This document shows positions 1 through 7,069 of a stretch of 64,000 bases of DNA, piece after piece. The position numbers were made by a program, and so were the translations under genes. The stretch is taken from positions 5,332,001-5,396,000 of the forward strand of contig NZ_CP107853.1 in the NCBI RefSeq assembly GCF_036013525.1, read 5' to 3'. Under the pieces are notes generated by a model, which was not told the DNA's origin, did no database searches, and worked only from the letters and a program-made list of their open reading frames with translations. This DNA comes from Nonomuraea sp. NBC_00507 (GTDB lineage: Bacteria; Actinomycetota; Actinomycetes; Streptosporangiales; Streptosporangiaceae). Within the stretch, counting starts at the first letter, position 1, and every line of letters starts with the position of its first letter.

Positions 1-1
1 C

Positions 2-406
2 AAGACCCCCAGGTCTCGACGGACGCTCGCGCTGCCTACGAAGTGTGTCGAGGTGCTGACCGAGCACCGCGCTCGCCAACAGCAGGCTCAAGGGGATTCA
101 TGGTCAGACAGCGGTCTGGTCTTCCCCTCGGAGAACGGCACCGAACTGGATGCCTCCAATGTCCGGCGCGCGTTCCGCGCTGTCATCAAGAAGGCCAAGG
201 GACTGGACCCCAAGGAGTGGACTCCTCGTGAGCTGCGGCATAGTTTCGTGTCGCTGCTCTCCGACAACGGCCTACCGCTGGAAGAGATCTCTCGCTTGGT
301 GGGCCACAGCAGCACGGCGACGACTGAAGCGGTCTACCGCATGCAGATCCGGCCTGTGGTCCAGTCCGGAGCTGTGGCTATGGATCGCATTTTCGGCGCG
401 TCGTAG
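2..406 (+). CDS. Tyrosine recombinase (integrase), C-terminal part, truncated by window edge
   Basis: The frame is open from the first bases of the window, so the N-terminus lies outside it. The visible 134 residues are the C-terminal catalytic half of a tyrosine recombinase. RELRHS supplies an active-site Arg and His, VGHSS supplies the second His, and the Tyr in EAVYRM is the likely nucleophile. The upstream RRTLALP stretch is typical of phage and integrative-element integrases. The gene points at a tRNA-Pro gene whose 3' end begins 85 bases after the stop, the usual layout for an element integrated in a tRNA 3' end. The protein probably catalyses integration and excision of an element lying to the left. 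Family assignment is firm; the element type (AICE, prophage or other) cannot be told from here. Confidence 0.92.
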   Translation, partial: KTPRSRRTLALPTKCVEVLTEHRARQQQAQGDSWSDSGLVFPSENGTELDASNVRRAFRAVIKKAKGLDPKEWTPRELRHSFVSLLSDNGLPLEEISRLVGHSSTATTEAVYRMQIRPVVQSGAVAMDRIFGAS

Positions 407-422
407 GCGCTGCCTGCGGACA

Positions 423-444
423 TGTCACTCAGTTTGTCACTCAG
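423..444. repeat. Direct repeat next to integrase (TGTCACTCAG x2)
   Basis: Two identical 10-base copies, 423-432 and 435-444, are separated by TT. They lie between the integrase stop and the tRNA-Pro 3' end, where integrase arm-type or excisionase sites are often found. Function is inferred from position only. Confidence 0.6.
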
Positions 445-475
445 AAGGCCCCTTCCGATCTTGGAGGGGGCCTTC
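444..475. terminator. Hairpin terminator after the integrase
   Basis: A 9-bp perfect inverted repeat (GAAGGCCCC at 444-452, GGGGCCTTC at 467-475) lies between the integrase and the convergent tRNA-Pro. It has only a weak T tract and could serve both strands. Confidence 0.65.
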
Positions 476-490
476 CTGCTGGTCCTGAAG

Positions 491-564
491 TCGGGGCGAC
501 AGGATTTGAACCTGCGACTTCTTGCTCCCAAAGCAAGCGCGCTGCCAAGCTGCGCCACGCCCCG
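491..564 (-). tRNA. tRNA-Pro(TGG)
   Basis: The minus strand folds into a cloverleaf with a 7-bp acceptor stem (CGGGGCG with CGCCCCG). The anticodon loop TTTGGGA gives anticodon TGG, the T arm carries GGTTCAAATCC, and the discriminator base is A. CCA is not encoded. Its 3' end faces the integrase gene, so the 3' half is the likely attachment site of the integrated element; the tRNA itself is intact. Confidence 0.95.
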
Positions 565-653
565 TCTCGTCGAGTGCGCATGCGCTCCGGGACTCCGGTA
601 CGCTTACGCCCTGACGACCGGATGAAGTCTAGACCAGAGTTCGACCGGTTCGC

Positions 654-727
654 GCGGACGTAGCTCAATGGTAGAGCCCTAGTCTTCCAAACTAGCTACG
701 CGGGTTCGATTCCCGTCGTCCGCTCCA
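654..727 (+). tRNA. tRNA-Gly(TCC)
   Basis: The acceptor stem GCGGACG (654-660) pairs with CGTCCGC (717-723). The anticodon loop CTTCCAA gives TCC, the T arm contains GGTTCGATTCC, and CCA is encoded at 725-727. A strong hairpin follows. The 3' end of the convergent GRAM-like gene overlaps it on the other strand. Confidence 0.95.
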
Positions 728-1085
728 AGCACCAAAAGGCCAGGTCAGCCGCATGAGGCGACCTGGCCTTCGTGTTCTCCGCAATTTCTTCAGAGATCGA
801 CGGGATCAGCCCCCTCGTCTGCTCGATCACCAGAATCCAGGCGCGCCGCTTACGCACCACGAAGCGGACCCGATCCCCGTTTCGCAACACGATCGCCAGG
901 CCGTTCGGGACGATCCCGAGGGTGTTGACCGGCGCGGTCGACACGATCTCCTCGATGGGCCACGCCCAGACGCCCCTCTGGGCGTTCACCGCATGCGAAC
1001 GGAACACGAGCGACCGGCTCGTCAGCCACAGACGGCCGCCCACCGCCTCAGGCCCCGCCCACAGGTTCGCCATCCATGCGCACAT
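696..1085 (-). CDS. GRAM/PH-like domain protein
   Basis: The 129-residue product contains a GRAM/PH-like beta-rich core at roughly residues 12-90 (LWLTSRSLVF, then WPIEEI, then RNGDRVRFVV), a pattern known from small actinobacterial GRAM-domain proteins of unknown role. There is no signal peptide or membrane segment. The start could be the first ATG or the ATG four codons later, which has a weak GAGGA upstream. The last dozen residues (ending TTGIEPA) are encoded antisense to tRNA-Gly and its terminator, so the C-terminus is probably read-through sequence rather than selected protein. It is divergent from the uridine kinase gene. The core looks real; function is unknown. Confidence 0.7.
   Translation of the reverse strand: MCAWMANLWAGPEAVGGRLWLTSRSLVFRSHAVNAQRGVWAWPIEEIVSTAPVNTLGIVPNGLAIVLRNGDRVRFVVRKRRAWILVIEQTRGLIPSISEEIAENTKARSPHAADLAFWCLERTTGIEPA
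736..770 (+). terminator. Terminator of tRNA-Gly
   Basis: An 11-bp perfect stem (AAGGCCAGGTC at 736-746, GACCTGGCCTT at 760-770) starts nine bases after the tRNA CCA end. It lies inside the C-terminal part of the antisense GRAM-like reading frame. Confidence 0.8.
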
Positions 1086-1136
1086 CCTCAGCGCATCAGG
1101 AGCACGCCTTCAAGGCTGCCGCGAGATCGGCGATCG

Positions 1137-1142
1137 TAAGCT
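1137..1142 (+). promoter_or_regulatory. -10 box for leaderless uridine kinase mRNA
   Basis: TAAGCT ends 7 nt before the ATG at 1150, so transcription would start at or next to the start codon. No ribosome-binding site is visible. Confidence 0.5.
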
Positions 1143-1149
1143 AGGGACG

Positions 1150-1803
1150 ATGCGTGCGCGACCGATCTCCCGTGACGTCCTCATCGAGGAACTGGCCCAG
1201 CTCATCTCCGCGCGGCCGGGGGAGGAATGGGTGCGGGTGGCCGTGGACGGGGCGCCCGCCGCGCGTCCTCAGACGCTCGCTGACGACCTCGTGGCGCCGC
1301 TCCGGTCGCGGGGGCGGCCCGTGCTGCGGGTGTCGGCGGGCGACTTCCTGCGGCCCGCGTCGCTGCGCCTGGAGCACGGCAGGACCGATCCCGACGCCTT
1401 CTACGAGGACTGGCTCGACGTGAAGGGCCTGCGGAGGGAAGTGCTCGAGCCGCTGGAGGCCGGGGGATCGGGGCGGGTGCTGCGGGCGCTGTGGGACAGC
1501 CGGGTGGACCGGGCGTACCGGGAGCCGTACCAGGAGCTGCCCCAGGGCGGCGTGGTGCTGGTCGACGGGACGTTGCTGCTGGGACGGGGGCTCGCGTTCG
1601 ACGTCAGCGTGCACGTGTGGCTGTCGGCGGGGGCTCTGGAGCGGGGGACACCTGAGGAGGAGCGGTGGCGGCTGCCCGCGTACGAGCGATATGAGCATGA
1701 GGTCCGCCCGCAGCAGGCGGCGGACGTAGTGGTGAGGGCCGATCATCCGGATCGGCTCGCCGTCCTGGTCCTCGGCGACCGAGCACGGCCCGGCGGCTCG
1801 TAG
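1150..1803 (+). CDS. Uridine kinase-like P-loop protein
   Basis: The 217-residue protein matches the actinobacterial 'uridine kinase' family. Its order is an N-terminal helix (SRDVLIEELAQLI), the substrate-side stretch VAVDGAPAA, VSAGDFLRPAS, a central DPDAFYEDWLD, LVDGTLLL at the Walker B position, and a helical end. The usual nucleotide loop GxxGxGKS is degenerate here (VDGAPAARP), so kinase activity is uncertain. The frame is open further upstream, but the ATG at 1150 follows a leaderless-type -10 box and matches where the conserved sequence starts. The stop codon lies at the junction of a 20-nt tandem repeat. It may act in pyrimidine salvage, but that is known only from the family name. 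Confidence 0.75.
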   Translation: MRARPISRDVLIEELAQLISARPGEEWVRVAVDGAPAARPQTLADDLVAPLRSRGRPVLRVSAGDFLRPASLRLEHGRTDPDAFYEDWLDVKGLRREVLEPLEAGGSGRVLRALWDSRVDRAYREPYQELPQGGVVLVDGTLLLGRGLAFDVSVHVWLSAGALERGTPEEERWRLPAYERYEHEVRPQQAADVVVRADHPDRLAVLVLGDRARPGGS

Positions 1804-1820
1804 CACGGCCCAGCAGCTCG
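1781..1820. repeat. 20-nt tandem duplication spanning the stop codon
   Basis: Copies 1781-1800 and 1801-1820 match at 17 of 20 positions. The TAG stop of the uridine kinase gene (1801-1803) opens the second copy, so the last codons and the 3' flank look duplicated. Confidence 0.7.
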
Positions 1821-1889
1821 TAGCCCCGCCCGTCGGCCCGGCGCGCTGGGATGCTGGAATGCCGCGCGTTCCCGGCGCAGACTGGGGCG

Positions 1890-3200
1890 ATGATCCCCAG
1901 CAACTGGTACAACATCGTTCCCGACCTGCCCGCTCCGCCGCCTCCACCACTGCATCCCGGCACCAGGCAGCCCATCGGGCCGGACGATCTGACTCCGCTC
2001 TTCCCCATGGAGCTGATCGCGCAGGAGGTCAGCGGGGAGCGGTTCGTCGCGATCCCGCAGGAGGTGCTCGACGTCTACCGGCTCTGGCGGCCGACGCCGC
2101 TGATCCGGGCGCGGCGCCTGGAGAAGGCGCTCGGCACGCCGGCGAGGATCTACTACAAGTACGAGGGCGGCTCGCCCGCGGGCTCGCACAAGCCGAACAC
2201 GGCCGTGCCGCAGGCCTACTACAACGCGCGCGAGGGCGTACGGCTGCTCACCACCGAGACGGGCGCCGGGCAATGGGGATCGGCGCTGGCGTTCGCCTGT
2301 TCCCAGTTCGACGTCGAATGCCAGATCTGGATGGTCCGCGCCTCCTACGACCAGAAGCCGTACCGCCGCTCCCTCATGCAGGTGTACGGCGCCACCGTGC
2401 ACGCCAGCCCGTCCTCCGTGACGGGCGCGGGCAGCAAGGTGCTGGCCGACCACCCCGACTCCCCGGGCAGCCTGGGCATCGCCATCAGCGAGGCCGTCGA
2501 GGTGGCCGCGGCGACCCCCGACGCCCGCTACGCGCTCGGTTCGGTGCTCAACCACGTGCTCATGCACCAGACGGTGATCGGCGAGGAGGCGCTCGAGCAG
2601 CTTCCCGAGATGCCCGACCTGGTCATCGGCTGCACGGGAGGCGGCTCCAACTTCGCCGGCCTGACCTTCCCGTTCCTGCGGGAGAAGCTGGCGGGACGGA
2701 TCTCGACCGTGTTCCGTGCGGTCGAGCCCGCCGCCTGCCCGTCGTTCACCCGCGGCGTCTACGCCTATGACTTCGGCGACACTGCCGGGCTCACGCCGCT
2801 GCTCAAGATGCACACGCTGGGGCATTCGTTCGTGCCTGACCCGATCCACGCGGGCGGCCTGCGGTACCACGGCATGTCGCCGCTGTTGTCGCACATGTAC
2901 GAGCTGGGCCTGTTCGAGGCCGTCACCCGATCCCAGAGCGAATGCTTCGAGGCCGGCGTGCGTTTCGCCAGGACGGAGGGCATCGTGCCCGCTCCTGAGC
3001 CCACGCACGCGCTCGCCGAGACCATCGCCGAGGCGCTGCGCTGCAAGGAAAGCGGCGAGGAGAAGGTCATCCTCACCGCGCTCTGCGGCCACGGGCACTT
3101 CGACCTGGCCGCCTACGATCGTCATCTGGCCGGGCAACTGGAGGACTACACCCTCCCGCAGGACCGCATTGACCAGGCCCTCACCGAACTACCGGGGTGA
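1890..3200 (+). CDS. TrpB2-type tryptophan synthase beta-like PLP enzyme
   Basis: The 436-residue fold-type II PLP enzyme belongs to the TrpB2 class: it has a longer N-terminus than TrpB1, and no trpA or other trp gene is adjacent. The PLP lysine is in [23 protein letters not shown] follows it, the phosphate-binding loop is GCTGGGSNF, and the C-terminal ALCGHGHFD closes the domain. The chosen ATG gives [14 protein letters not shown], the usual TrpB2 start; an upstream ATG 13 codons earlier is less likely. Known TrpB2 enzymes make tryptophan from indole and serine or salvage indole, or use O-phosphoserine in some lineages. A GC-rich hairpin follows directly. Confidence 0.9.
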   Translation: MIPSNWYNIVPDLPAPPPPPLHPGTRQPIGPDDLTPLFPMELIAQEVSGERFVAIPQEVLDVYRLWRPTPLIRARRLEKALGTPARIYYKYEGGSPAGSHKPNTAVPQAYYNAREGVRLLTTETGAGQWGSALAFACSQFDVECQIWMVRASYDQKPYRRSLMQVYGATVHASPSSVTGAGSKVLADHPDSPGSLGIAISEAVEVAAATPDARYALGSVLNHVLMHQTVIGEEALEQLPEMPDLVIGCTGGGSNFAGLTFPFLREKLAGRISTVFRAVEPAACPSFTRGVYAYDFGDTAGLTPLLKMHTLGHSFVPDPIHAGGLRYHGMSPLLSHMYELGLFEAVTRSQSECFEAGVRFARTEGIVPAPEPTHALAETIAEALRCKESGEEKVILTALCGHGHFDLAAYDRHLAGQLEDYTLPQDRIDQALTELPG

Positions 3201-3204
3201 AATC

Positions 3205-3233
3205 GGGTGGCCGCCGGGCAGAGGCGGCCACCC
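3205..3233. terminator. Bidirectional terminator between trpB2 and bL37
   Basis: A perfect 11-bp stem (GGGTGGCCGCC at 3205-3215, GGCGGCCACCC at 3223-3233) with a 7-nt loop lies between the two convergent stop codons. Confidence 0.75.
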
Positions 3234-3236
3234 GGG

Positions 3237-3314
3237 TCAGCGTGCGGTGGGCCGCTTGCCGTGGTTAGCCTTCTTCTTCTTGCGTGCTTTGCCCTTGCGT
3301 GCGCGCTTGGCCAT
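3237..3314 (-). CDS. Ribosomal protein bL37-like, 25 residues
   Basis: This minus-strand ORF of 26 codons encodes an extremely basic peptide starting MAKRARKGKARKKKK and ending ANHGKRPTAR. The MAKR start, the lysine/arginine run and the ANHGKRP ending match the tiny actinobacterial large-subunit protein bL37, first seen in mycobacterial ribosome structures. A good ribosome-binding site (GGAGGCG) lies seven bases before the ATG. A terminator shared with trpB2 follows. The gene is shorter than most gene-finder cutoffs. Identification rests on the motif and composition, and I consider it strong. Confidence 0.88.
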   Translation of the reverse strand: MAKRARKGKARKKKKANHGKRPTAR

Positions 3315-3460
3315 ACGCTCGCCTCCGATGATCGGGTGCTACGGCATTGATCCCTCACCGTCTCTCGCCTGCGCCAACCAGGCAAGCGACGCCACCCGAC
3401 CTAACATTCCCCGAACTAATCCGTGTCATAATTTGGTGGAATCTGTTGGAAGGAGGAGGC

Positions 3461-4240
3461 GTGCTCGCACAGCAGCGTCAGCAGGCGATCCTCGAGCGCG
3501 TACGCAGCGACGGCGGTGTCCGGGTGGCCGATCTCGTCCGCGAGCTCGGCGTCTCCGACATGACCATCCGCCGCGACCTCGAGGTGCTGGCCGAGCGGGG
3601 CCTGCTGGAAAAGGTGCACGGCGGCGCGACCGCCCTCGGCCCGGGATCGACCGAGGAGCCGGGCTTCACCGCGAAGTCCGCCCGCCAGCAGCAGGAGAAG
3701 CAGGCCATCGCGCGCTGCGCGGCGCAACTGGTGCGCCCCGGCACCGCTGTGGCGCTGTCCGCGGGCACCACCACCTGGGCGCTGGCGCACCACCTGATCG
3801 GTGTGCCCGAGCTCACGGTGATCACGAACTCCATCCCCGTCGCCGACGTTTTCCACCGCAATCCGCGCGCCGACCGCACGGTGGTGCTGACCGGCGGCGT
3901 ACGCACGCCATCGGACGCCTTAGTGGGCCCGGTGGCCGTGGCCGCCATCCGCCGCCTGCACGTGGACACGCTCTTCCTCGGCGTGCACGGGATGAGCGTG
4001 CGGGCCGGGTTCACCACGCCCAACCTGCTCGAGTCCGAGACCGACAGGGAGCTGGTGGCGGCCGCCAACCGCCTGGTCGTCCCGGCCGACCACACCAAGT
4101 GGAACACGGTGGGCATCAGCACCATCGCCGAGCTGAGCGAGGCCGACGTGGTCATCAGCGACCCGGGGCTGCCGGAGGAAGCACGTACGCATCTGGCCGA
4201 AACGGCCGGGGAACTGATCATCGCGGAGGGCTCGCTTTGA
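3461..4240 (+). CDS. DeoR-family transcriptional regulator
   Basis: The 259-residue protein has an N-terminal DeoR winged helix (QQAILERVRSDGGVRVADLVRELGVSDMTIRRDLEVL, shown here to place residues 5-41 in outline) and a C-terminal sugar-phosphate sensor domain. That domain has LSAGTTTWALAHHL, VLTGG and the terminal VVPADHTKW typical of DeoRC domains. The GTG start at 3461 is set by a perfect AAGGAGGAGG just upstream; the open frame further 5' is not conserved. The stop overlaps the TTG start of galT, so the two are translationally coupled. It probably represses its own operon and responds to a sugar phosphate, plausibly from galactose metabolism. Confidence 0.92.
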   Translation: MLAQQRQQAILERVRSDGGVRVADLVRELGVSDMTIRRDLEVLAERGLLEKVHGGATALGPGSTEEPGFTAKSARQQQEKQAIARCAAQLVRPGTAVALSAGTTTWALAHHLIGVPELTVITNSIPVADVFHRNPRADRTVVLTGGVRTPSDALVGPVAVAAIRRLHVDTLFLGVHGMSVRAGFTTPNLLESETDRELVAAANRLVVPADHTKWNTVGISTIAELSEADVVISDPGLPEEARTHLAETAGELIIAEGSL

Positions 4241-5310
4241 AGCGCACCATCACCAACCTGGCCGACGGCCGAGAGCTGATCTACTTCGACCGGCGGGACG
4301 ACGCCGACAGGAGCGCGATCGACCGGCGGTCGCTGGACCCCCGGCCGGTGGCCTCTGAGCTGCGCTACGACCCGCTGACCGAGGAGTGGATCGCGATCGC
4401 GGGGCACCGGCAGACGCGGACGCACCAGCCGACCGGCACGGCGGCCGAGTGCCCGCTGTGCCCGTCGTCGGAGACGCGCTCGACGGAGATCCCGGCGTAC
4501 GACTACGACGTGGTGGTGTTCGAGAACCGCTTCCCCTCTTTTGCCGAAAATATCGGGACTTATGGGGAAGTGGGCGGGCTGAGTGAGGTCCGTCCGGCCG
4601 TGGGCCGCTGTGAGGTGGTCTGCTTCACCTCCGAGCACTCCTCGTCCTTCTCCCGGTTGTCTGACGCCCAGGTCGAGCTGGTCATGGAGGCATGGGCCGA
4701 CCGCACGGCCGAACTGTCCGCCATCGAGGGCGTGGAGCAGGTCTTCTGCTTCGAGAACCGGGGCTCGGAGATCGGCATCACGCTCGCGCACCCGCACGGC
4801 CAGATCTACGCCTATCCGTACGTCACCCCGCGGACCAAGCTGCAGCTGGGCGCCGCCTCTCGCTACAAGGGAAACCTGTTCGCCGACGTGCTGGCCGCCG
4901 AGCGCGCCGCCGGCACGCGGGTGGTGGCGGCCAACGAGCTGTGGACGGCTTTCGTGCCCGCCGCCGCGCGCTGGCCGTTCGAGGTGCACCTCTACCCGCA
5001 CCGGCAGGTGCCCGACCTTGCGGCGCTGACGGAGGCGGAGCGCGCCGCGTTCGCGCCGCTGTACACGTCGGTGCTGAAGGCGTTCGACGGGCTGTTCGGG
5101 GTCGTGATGCCGTACATCGCGGCCTGGCACCAGGCGCCGGTACGGAAGGGCCGTGAGCTGGCTTACCTGCACCTGGAGCTGTTCACCATCAGGCGGGCGC
5201 CGGAGAAGCTGAAGTATCTGGCGGGGTCGGAGTCGGCGATGGGGGCCTTCGTCAACGACGTGCTGCCGGAGGAGGCCGCACGCATGCTTCGATCACGAGT
5301 AGATCACTAA
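4237..5310 (+). CDS. galT: Galactose-1-phosphate uridylyltransferase
   Basis: The 357-residue enzyme exchanges UMP between UDP-glucose and galactose-1-phosphate in the Leloir pathway. The nucleophile region LAHPHGQIYAYPY carries the diagnostic His-Pro-His. CPLCPS near residue 75 is the first metal-site cysteine pair, and the C-terminal HLELFTIRRAPEKLKYLAG is conserved. The start is a TTG whose bases overlap the TGA of the DeoR gene (TTGA), with GGAGGG about nine bases upstream. No galE or galK follows; the operon ends at a hairpin about 55 bases downstream, so the other Leloir genes must lie elsewhere. Confidence 0.93.
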   Translation: MKRTITNLADGRELIYFDRRDDADRSAIDRRSLDPRPVASELRYDPLTEEWIAIAGHRQTRTHQPTGTAAECPLCPSSETRSTEIPAYDYDVVVFENRFPSFAENIGTYGEVGGLSEVRPAVGRCEVVCFTSEHSSSFSRLSDAQVELVMEAWADRTAELSAIEGVEQVFCFENRGSEIGITLAHPHGQIYAYPYVTPRTKLQLGAASRYKGNLFADVLAAERAAGTRVVAANELWTAFVPAAARWPFEVHLYPHRQVPDLAALTEAERAAFAPLYTSVLKAFDGLFGVVMPYIAAWHQAPVRKGRELAYLHLELFTIRRAPEKLKYLAGSESAMGAFVNDVLPEEAARMLRSRVDH

Positions 5311-5364
5311 TAGATTTCTACTTAAGGTCGCATGACTCGGGATCTACCACTAATATCCCGATAA

Positions 5365-5387
5365 GCACCGGCCGTAACGGCCGGTGC
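5365..5387 (+). terminator. Hairpin after galT
   Basis: A 10-bp perfect stem (GCACCGGCCG, loop TAA, CGGCCGGTGC) has no T tract. It may end the galT transcript or form the first helix of the following riboswitch leader. Confidence 0.6.
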
Positions 5388-5388
5388 C

Positions 5389-5512
5389 CGCCTAATCCCG
5401 GGCGAGTTGCCCGGGAGCCGGGGACCCATCGCACGTGGGGTGAATCCACTTCGGTGGTAGGGATCTCCCATGCCCGAACCCGTCAGCTAACCCGGCCGGC
5501 AGAGGGAGAGGA
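5389..5512 (+). promoter_or_regulatory. c-di-AMP riboswitch (ydaO/yuaA class)
   Basis: The leader carries hallmarks of the ydaO class in order: a GC stem (CCCGGGCGAGTTGCCCGGG), AGCCGGGGACCC, GGGGTGAATCC, a short variable hairpin, TAGGGATCTCCC, then CCCGAACCCGTCAGCTAACC and a closing GGC...GAGAGGAA. The element ends about ten bases before the GTG of a secreted coiled-coil protein. In actinobacteria this riboswitch class sits in front of cell-wall hydrolase and resuscitation genes and switches them off when c-di-AMP is high. The ligand assignment follows from the class. Confidence 0.9.
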
Positions 5513-5521
5513 AACATCTAC

Positions 5522-6511
5522 GTGGCGGCTGCCCTGATTCGCTCGGGAGCTCCGCTCCCTTCGCCGTCCCTCGCGAGTCTTGCCATCAGCCTCATCACCG
5601 CCGCCGCCGTCGCCTTCTTCCCGGCGACCTCGGCGTCGGCGGCCCCCAAACCGACGGAGTCCGAGCTCCGCGCCCAGCTCAAGCAGCTCAACAGCAAGGT
5701 CGACAAGCTCATCGAGCAGTACAACCTCAAGCGCGTCGAGCTGGCCAAGGCCCAGCAGGCCGCCAAGACGGCCAATGAGCGCCTCGCCACCGCGGAGCAG
5801 ACGCTGGCCGCGGCCGAGCAGCGGGTCGCCGAGATCGCCCGGCTTCGCTACCAGAACGGCAACCCCCCGGTGCCGGGTTTCATGCTGCCCGCGAGCGGCG
5901 GCAGCGCGGCCGTGCTCAACCAGCTCACCGTCGAACAGCAGGCCTTCGTGCAGGGCGTGGCCAAGGCCCGCGACGACAAGGAGAAGGCGGCCAAGGACGC
6001 CGCCGCGCTGGCGTCCGAGATCCGCGGGGACGCGGCCCAGGTGGACAAGCAGCGTGACGAGGCCGAGGACGTCATCGAGGACATCAAGAAGAAGCTCCAG
6101 GACCTCGTGCCGTACGGCACCGGCCGCAAATCCGACGGCAGCTGGGCTCCCGAGCTTCCCTCCGGCTCCGACAACATCACTCCCCGCACCCGGCTCATGC
6201 GCGAGCAGGTGGGCAAGAACTTCTCGCTGCCGTACACGGTGGGCTGCTTCCGCTCGGGCTCCGGCGGCGAGCACCCGCTCGGACGCGCCTGCGACTTCAT
6301 GATGAGCACCGGAGGCTCGATGCCGTCGGCCGCGAACCTCGCGCTGGGCGACCGGATCGCGGAGTGGGCGATCAAGAACATGGACAAGCTCGGCATCAAG
6401 TACGTGATCTGGAAGCAGCGCATCAACCACGGCTCGGGCTGGAGCGGAATGTCGGACCGCGGCAGCATCACCGAGAACCACTTCGACCACGTGCACATCT
6501 CCATGCACTGA
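5522..6511 (+). CDS. Secreted coiled-coil protein with ARB_07466-like C-terminal domain
   Basis: The 329-residue product begins with a signal peptide (hydrophobic LASLAISLITAAAVAFF, then ATSASAA cleavage). A long coiled coil follows (about residues 45-195, rich in Lys/Glu/Ala/Gln heptads, like NlpC/P60 and PcsB-type cell-wall proteins). The end is a C-terminal domain with CFRSGSGGEHPLGRACDF and a final ENHFDHVHISMH, which resembles the ARB_07466 family with His/Asp residues of peptidase M15-like folds. It probably acts on, or organises, the cell envelope. The GTG start follows GGAGAGGAA inside the riboswitch end, so its translation or transcription is set by c-di-AMP. The enzymatic activity of the C-terminal domain is unproven. 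Confidence 0.85.
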   Translation: MAAALIRSGAPLPSPSLASLAISLITAAAVAFFPATSASAAPKPTESELRAQLKQLNSKVDKLIEQYNLKRVELAKAQQAAKTANERLATAEQTLAAAEQRVAEIARLRYQNGNPPVPGFMLPASGGSAAVLNQLTVEQQAFVQGVAKARDDKEKAAKDAAALASEIRGDAAQVDKQRDEAEDVIEDIKKKLQDLVPYGTGRKSDGSWAPELPSGSDNITPRTRLMREQVGKNFSLPYTVGCFRSGSGGEHPLGRACDFMMSTGGSMPSAANLALGDRIAEWAIKNMDKLGIKYVIWKQRINHGSGWSGMSDRGSITENHFDHVHISMH

Positions 6512-6533
6512 AAGCCGCACACCAGGCCGAAGG

Positions 6534-6539
6534 TAAAGT
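6534..6539 (+). promoter_or_regulatory. -10 box for leaderless DinB-like gene
   Basis: TAAAGT ends 8 nt before the ATG at 6548; no ribosome-binding site is present. Confidence 0.5.
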
Positions 6540-6547
6540 CAGGGCTC

Positions 6548-7048
6548 ATGATCGACTCCCGCACCCCACCACCCCTCACCGGCGACGAGCTGACGGTGCT
6601 CAACAACTGGCTCGAATGGCACCGCGCCACCCTCGCCGTCAAATGCGCGGGCCTGTCGGACGAGCAGTTGCGCCTGCGCTCGGCCCCGCCCTCGACCCTG
6701 TCCCTCCTCGGCCTGGTCAGGCACATGGCGCACGTCGAACGCTCCTGGTTCCGCCGCGTGCTGAACGGCGAGGACATCCCCAAGCTGTGGGACAAGGACC
6801 GCGACAACGACGCCGACTTCAACGACGTCGACACCGCCTCGGCCGAGGAGGCGTTCGCCACGTGGCAGGACGAGATCGAGCGCGCCCGCGCCATCTCGGC
6901 CGCCACGCCGCTGGACGCCGTCGGCGACCGCAACGGTCGGGACTGCACGCACCGCTGGATCCTCGTCCACATGATCGAGGAGTACGCCCGCCACAACGGT
7001 CACGCCGATCTTCTACGCGAGCGTATCGACGGCGTTACCGGCGAATAA
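6548..7048 (+). CDS. DinB-family (DUF664) protein
   Basis: The 166-residue protein matches the DinB/DUF664 four-helix family common in actinomycetes, some members of which are mycothiol-dependent transferases. Metal-ligand positions fit three histidines: one in LVRHMAHVERSW near residue 60, one in THRWILVHMIEEYARHNGHADLLRE near the C-terminus, and a neighbouring His there. The long final helix with HNGHADLLRERIDG is diagnostic. It stands alone, convergent with the VOC gene, and appears to have its own leaderless promoter. The substrate is unknown. Confidence 0.85.
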   Translation: MIDSRTPPPLTGDELTVLNNWLEWHRATLAVKCAGLSDEQLRLRSAPPSTLSLLGLVRHMAHVERSWFRRVLNGEDIPKLWDKDRDNDADFNDVDTASAEEAFATWQDEIERARAISAATPLDAVGDRNGRDCTHRWILVHMIEEYARHNGHADLLRERIDGVTGE

Positions 7049-7069
7049 CGGTCCCCTGCCGCTCCGCCA

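Noticed and set aside
441..668. Minus-strand frame containing VAGSNPVAPT
   Set aside because: This is translation of the tRNA-Pro gene itself; the phrase is a common artefact of tRNA sequence.
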